A stretch of 20,386 nt of DNA from a virus. Position numbers and translations under genes: made by a program. This document shows positions 16,720 to 20,386 of the stretch, piece by piece. The stretch spans positions 1 through 20,386 of IMG/VR virus record IMGVR_UViG_3300032224_000142. One strand, 5' to 3'. Every line of letters begins with the position of its first letter. Position 1 is the stretch's first letter. The notes beneath the pieces are model-generated. The model had not been told where the DNA came from. It did no database searches and worked only from the letters and a program-made list of their open reading frames with translations.

Positions 16720-18836
16720 TACGCAACCTTCCCAAACGCTCTAGCCAAAGTCAACGCAACATCCGCAGCCTGCTGATTAGCCTGCTTCGTATACTGCCAA
16801 CCAAACTTAGGATCAGACTTAACCTTCTGAACCCACTGAGACAATGACAACTGTCCACCCTGACCATTATCAAATGCCTGCAAATACGGGCCTTCAAACA
16901 TATTGATTTGATCCTCGGGCTTTTCCAATAACTGCGAAGCATACTGTCGATACGAAGAACCGATCTGATCCAACGTCAAACCAGCATCAAACTGATCTTT
17001 AAGGTGAGGCATCGCACCCTTCCACTTAGCCTGCAACTGTTCACGCAAACCATCCTCAGTCAAAACAAGTCCAGTAGCAGGATCAGCCTTGCCAGTCAAA
17101 ATCGCTTGCACTTGACCATCAGTGATTTTTGTATTCCAAGCTTTGCCGATACCACGGATACGGTCAGCGTCAGCACCCTGCAACACTCGACCAGCCAAAG
17201 CAGTCTGTGAGCCACCAGCACCAGGCTTCAACGCACCAGCGTAAACAGCCTGTTGTAAACCAAGTCCAGTCAAAGCCAAACGTGCTGCATTAGTTGCAAG
17301 CTGTGTAAGAGTCGCATCATCAAACGAAACATCACCGTACGAGTTAGCGATTTCTAGTTTTTTATTGTTGATTAAACGGTCACGATCAGGACCTACTGCT
17401 TGGTCAAAATTCTTTGCAGCAGTTTCAGTTGTCTGCCAATAAACAGTCTGTTTAATTGCTTTCTGAAAAGCAGCCACCGAAGCATCTGTAGTTAAACCCA
17501 TGAACCTGCCGTTTGGCTTTGCAGCCTCGATCATTAGGTTAATCATGTCCTGACCAAAATGATCTGTAGCGTTAGCAGCTAACCAGTCTTTTGAATAACC
17601 AGGGAACTGTTCTTGTAATACCGCTTGCCAATCACCAACCTTGAATTTGGCTGTATCTGCTGTGCCACCACCGATAGTTCCACCAGTACCAACACGACCA
17701 ACACCACCACCTGCGCCAGCAGCAACGGGTGCAGTAGCAGGGGCTACGGCAGGAGCGATCTGTCCAACCATATATGAACTTGTAGGTGTTCTAACACCAT
17801 TGACAACTGCTGGAGCAACAGCGGGGCTTGTGGTGCCTGTGGCGGGGGCTTTAGCGTTATTCCCCGCAGGAACATTTGACTGTTTTCCACCGGACACGCT
17901 AGTCGGCATCGCACCATACGGGCTTACCTGATAGTCAACACCAGCTTTAGTTGTTGCTGATGGAGCAAACTGTGCTGCCTGCTCTGGAGTTGCGGTCTTA
18001 ATGCTATTTGCTCGATCCAAATATGCAGCAAGATTGCGAGTTTGTTCTTCGTCACGGATAGTAGTTAAACCGTATGTGCGCCCCCACTTGTCAATAGTGG
18101 TTGGTTTCTGCGTCCCATACACGCGTTCCGCAACGCGAGTCCCTTCCTCAATAGCACGATTTATTAGTGGGTCAATTTCTGTTACTAATGCAAAACTTGT
18201 TGAGGCAAGTGTTCGACCATTCTTATCAATTTGTGTTGGAATGTTCTGTGAACGAAGTTTTTGGACACGGGGAGTGATAAACGTTTGAACTTTTTTAAGT
18301 TCAGCAGCAATCAATAACTGTTGATCCATAGGAGAAAGTTTTGACTCTTTGCTACCAGGTGTGTTGATCTTATTGCGAAGGTCATTAACTGCTTTTACAG
18401 CAGTGTCGTATGCTTTTAGTTCGGGATCACTTGGGTTGGTAGCTGCTTTGTAGGTCTGTTGATATTGGTAAACATCATCAGCAGAAAGCACTGTGTATTC
18501 ATTAACTCCGGTGCCAAAAAGACCTGAAACTTTTACGCGGTATTTATTATCCCAGGTTTTACGCTGCTTTAACTCGGCAGGCAACGTTTCATTTATCAGC
18601 GTATAAGCCTCATTCTTTGCTGATTCAAATGACGTTAAAGTTGGGAACGAAACAGTCGTTGTTTTGCCAAAACCTTTTTCAAGGTCCTTAAACAAATCTT
18701 TCATTTGTTTGATGTCTATTTCAATTTCAGCAACAGTACGTTCTGTTGGTGGGGCAGGTACTTGATTGCCTGAAGAAATTAGGTCTACGCCGTACTCAGA
18801 ACCGCCAATAGATAGATCAGAAGGTTTCTTGGACAT
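16719..18836 (-). CDS. Large two-domain helical virion protein, candidate internal (ejection) protein
   Basis: A 705-residue protein. Residues 30-290 are charged helices with short coiled-coils (IEIDIKQMKDLFKDLEKGFG; ELKAYDTAVKAVNDLRNKIN). Residues 313-393 are a Pro/Ala/Gly linker (PAVAPAVVNG; GAGGGVGRVGTGGTIGGG). Residues 400-705 are a second helical domain with KQTVYWQTTETAAKNFDQAV and, near its end, MPHLKDQFDAGLTLDQIGSS, LEKPEDQINMFEG, LSLSQWVQKVKSDPKFGWQY and ALARAFG-like residues. The latter words are a pattern I know from large structural proteins of aquatic phages. TAATG couples it to the 258-aa gene, and AAGGA is ten bases upstream. No enzyme motif is seen. A protein ejected with the DNA into the host, like the internal core proteins of T7, is the most likely role, from size, composition and position. 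Confidence 0.7.
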   Translation of the reverse strand: MSKKPSDLSIGGSEYGVDLISSGNQVPAPPTERTVAEIEIDIKQMKDLFKDLEKGFGKTTTVSFPTLTSFESAKNEAYTLINETLPAELKQRKTWDNKYRVKVSGLFGTGVNEYTVLSADDVYQYQQTYKAATNPSDPELKAYDTAVKAVNDLRNKINTPGSKESKLSPMDQQLLIAAELKKVQTFITPRVQKLRSQNIPTQIDKNGRTLASTSFALVTEIDPLINRAIEEGTRVAERVYGTQKPTTIDKWGRTYGLTTIRDEEQTRNLAAYLDRANSIKTATPEQAAQFAPSATTKAGVDYQVSPYGAMPTSVSGGKQSNVPAGNNAKAPATGTTSPAVAPAVVNGVRTPTSSYMVGQIAPAVAPATAPVAAGAGGGVGRVGTGGTIGGGTADTAKFKVGDWQAVLQEQFPGYSKDWLAANATDHFGQDMINLMIEAAKPNGRFMGLTTDASVAAFQKAIKQTVYWQTTETAAKNFDQAVGPDRDRLINNKKLEIANSYGDVSFDDATLTQLATNAARLALTGLGLQQAVYAGALKPGAGGSQTALAGRVLQGADADRIRGIGKAWNTKITDGQVQAILTGKADPATGLVLTEDGLREQLQAKWKGAMPHLKDQFDAGLTLDQIGSSYRQYASQLLEKPEDQINMFEGPYLQAFDNGQGGQLSLSQWVQKVKSDPKFGWQYTKQANQQAADVALTLARAFGKVA

Positions 18837-19612
18837 TATCCACCATTCCTTAACATTTGTGAAACGATGTCAGCAGCGCGAGTGAACCCATAAGCCTGTG
18901 CCTGTGTAGGGTCTGCTTGCTGTGGGGCCATCTGAACAAGAGTACTCGTAGAAGTATTCGTGGAAGTCTCTTTAGATTGCACAGAACTGATTGCCTGTTG
19001 CAATTCTTCTTTGCTGAGTTTGCGACCTAACATGGTAAACGATTCATCCTGCAACGCTTTACCTAAATCAACAGCAGAGGTAGCTTTGCGCCCAGAACCG
19101 CCAGAACCAGTAATGGGGTATTCCTGTCGAATAAAGTTCAGTGATGTCTGCCAATCATAACCGTAGGTATTTGCTGTAAGCAGAAACTCTTGCCATGCTT
19201 TAACGTCTTGTGGGGTTACTGCCTCGCCACTTGGTCTAGCTTTTCCGTCATAAAAACCACGCTGATATAACTCTGTACGTAGCGCAAGACTTCTTGTTGG
19301 ATCAAGTTTTGATAGTTCAATAATTGGATCTTTTTGTGGGTCATAAGCTGCACGATAAACTTGACCTTGCGCGTTAGCAAGATATGAACCGGCATATAGG
19401 TACTTTCCTGTAGTTGTTCTTTGTGTCAAAGGAACTTGCGTTCTTAGATCAGGAGTGACACCTGTGACCTCACGTGGAATTGGTTGTTTGCTGCCACCAC
19501 CAGCAATAACGACGGGGGCTGTTGTTGGTATCGGTTGACCAGTTTTAGGGTCCACCAATGGGGGTAATGGTTGTTGCGATGCCGGTTGTATTGGGTTTGG
19601 TGTCATGCTCAT
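18836..19612 (-). CDS. Virion protein with Pro-rich head and helical domain
   Basis: A 258-residue protein. Residues 1-65 are Pro/Gln/Thr-rich and probably disordered. Residues 66-97 are beta (GKYLYAGSYLANAQGQVYRA). Residues 101-165 (DPTRSLALRTELYQRGFYDG, PSGEAVTPQDVKAWQEFLLT) resemble, only loosely, the helical bundle of peptidoglycan-binding domains, which pair L-x-LYxxGFYxG with a TxxAxxxF segment. Residues 180-212 (DLGKALQDESFTMLGRKLSK) and the AYGFTRAADIVSQML end are patterns I know from aquatic phage internal proteins. ATGA joins it to the previous gene, with GAGG seven bases before the ATG. It forms an operon block with the 251-, 705- and 362-aa proteins, so a shared internal-virion role is inferred. 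The cell-wall-binding idea is weak. Confidence 0.65.
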   Translation of the reverse strand: MSMTPNPIQPASQQPLPPLVDPKTGQPIPTTAPVVIAGGGSKQPIPREVTGVTPDLRTQVPLTQRTTTGKYLYAGSYLANAQGQVYRAAYDPQKDPIIELSKLDPTRSLALRTELYQRGFYDGKARPSGEAVTPQDVKAWQEFLLTANTYGYDWQTSLNFIRQEYPITGSGGSGRKATSAVDLGKALQDESFTMLGRKLSKEELQQAISSVQSKETSTNTSTSTLVQMAPQQADPTQAQAYGFTRAADIVSQMLRNGG

Positions 19613-20386
19613 TGGTCTACCTCAGATAATAATTCACGTTCCCAAACACGCCCAAAATCGGGAACTTGTAAAGCGAGCGCATCACCAATGCTAGTCAAGT
19701 AGCCTCGTAATGGTTCAGCACCCTTAGATGTAGCCAAACCTTGCGCTGAACCACCAGATTGAATCCACTGTGAAAGCACTTGATCTCGATAAGTGAAATA
19801 AGTATTGATTGCTTTAGCCACATCATTGTCTTTCAAACGCGGGTCGGCAACAGCTTGTTTCATTTGACCAATCTTCTTTTCAAACTCACCAACTGTGAAC
19901 ACAGGAACAACAGGGAAACCAGGGTATTTGGCATTTAATCCCTCACGAACAGTTTTTAGCCATGCTCGTTGATCCGCTGTTGGATATGCCCCGACCTGTG
20001 CGCGATAAGCCTTATATTGGCTTGCAGCAACACGATACTGGGCTTGGTCAATAACCTGCTTATCAGTCAAACGAACACGTTTACCGTTATTAAGTTGGCG
20101 TTGCCAAACTTGGAAATCAAAATCTGACCCACCTGGGGCAAAGTATGCGGCCACATCAGGGAAAGATTTGATTACATCACCATTGTTGCGTTCCCAGTTA
20201 CCGAACTCTTTGGTTGCTTCAAGGCCGCCAACAGTTGCCTGTGATTTAGAGGACAGATACAGTATCGCATCCTCACCATAAATCCGCAAGAATTCGCTAA
20301 CAGCAGTGTCATAGTTATTTGACTGCAACTTATAGAACTCTTTGATGAGTTGAGAAGCCATCATGTCACCATCTTTTGTTGGTATC
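19609..20386 (-). CDS. C-terminal part of a larger phage structural protein (5' end outside the window)
   Basis: The frame stays open from 20364 to the window edge (codons IPTKDGD before the ATG ATG at 20364), and no good ribosome binding site precedes that ATG. So this is probably the end of a larger gene, of which at least 258 residues are visible. QLIKEFYKLQSNNYDTAVSE, FLRIYGEDAILYLSSKSQAT, FGNWERNNGDVIKSFPDVAA and YFAPGGSDFDFQVWQRQLNN are a run I associate with the C-terminal end of very large structural proteins of aquatic phages, followed by a helical region (RQLNNGKRVRLTDKQVIDQA to TYFTYRDQVLSQWIQ). It couples by ATGA to the 258-aa gene. An internal virion or tape-measure-like role is possible. 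A separate 251-residue gene starting at 20364 is the alternative. Confidence 0.7.
   Translation of the reverse strand, partial: IPTKDGDMMASQLIKEFYKLQSNNYDTAVSEFLRIYGEDAILYLSSKSQATVGGLEATKEFGNWERNNGDVIKSFPDVAAYFAPGGSDFDFQVWQRQLNNGKRVRLTDKQVIDQAQYRVAASQYKAYRAQVGAYPTADQRAWLKTVREGLNAKYPGFPVVPVFTVGEFEKKIGQMKQAVADPRLKDNDVAKAINTYFTYRDQVLSQWIQSGGSAQGLATSKGAEPLRGYLTSIGDALALQVPDFGRVWERELLSEVDQ

Noticed and set aside
18946-19012. A frameshift or slippage site as in tail-assembly chaperone genes
   Set aside because: I looked for a slippery heptamer with a second overlapping frame around the large structural genes and saw none with a continuing product; the region is a normal part of the 258-aa gene.

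Overview
The window is part of the late (virion structure and lysis) region of a tailed phage genome. Every supportable gene lies on the minus strand, so transcription and translation run from right (20386) to left (1). I support 32 coding sequences, six of them too short or too unusually started to be seen at a glance. I see no tRNA, rRNA, CRISPR, insertion sequence or integrase, and no gene-free stretch longer than 150 bases. The terminase large subunit, portal, DNA polymerase and other replication genes are not visible and must lie outside the window.

The phage type is inferred from content. There is an N4-gp56-like major capsid protein with a small scaffold gene before it, a block of large helical virion proteins upstream of the capsid, and a pair resembling a tail adaptor and a beta-rich nozzle or tail hub. 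No tape measure protein and no frameshifted tail-assembly chaperones are seen. This fits an environmental, podovirus-like phage. Several genes (the small HTH protein, the GCFGC protein, the VanY-type endolysin, the class II holin-like protein and the glycosyltransferase) resemble genes I know from phages of Actinomycetota. The secreted Thr-rich protein at 1613-3046 resembles surface proteins of Acidimicrobiia in its linker and tail. A freshwater actinobacterial host, possibly an acidimicrobial one, is therefore my best guess, but it is not proven by the sequence.

Layout in the order of transcription: (1) 20386-15631, four large helical proteins (251+, 258, 705 and 362 aa), probably internal or ejected virion proteins. 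(2) 15630-13951, a self-contained capsid unit: a promoter with a palindrome at its -35 box, a structured leader, scaffold, a hairpin, the major capsid protein and a strong intrinsic terminator. (3) 13937-10662, a second promoter overlapping the terminator's distal side, then a small virion protein, a jelly-roll-like fibre, a tiny tail-associated protein, a fibre with about 14 copies of a 20-residue repeat, and a paralogue of its C-terminal domain. (4) 10669-8016, the GCFGC protein, a GT-B glycosyltransferase and a run of six tiny genes, four of them extremely lysine-rich and one a cysteine-rich iron-sulfur-like protein. (5) 8015-3022, tail adaptor, nozzle-like protein and three tail-fibre or tip proteins. 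(6) 3046-449, a secreted Thr-rich surface protein, two small membrane proteins, an M15 peptidase endolysin and a further membrane protein with a helical tail. (7) 418-1, a 56-aa protein, an HTH protein that might be the terminase small subunit, and the first codons of the next gene.

Genes are packed with 1- to 37-base overlaps (TAATG, ATGA, TGATG), so most are probably translationally coupled. Eight use GTG or TTG starts. The only visible transcriptional control points flank the scaffold-capsid pair.
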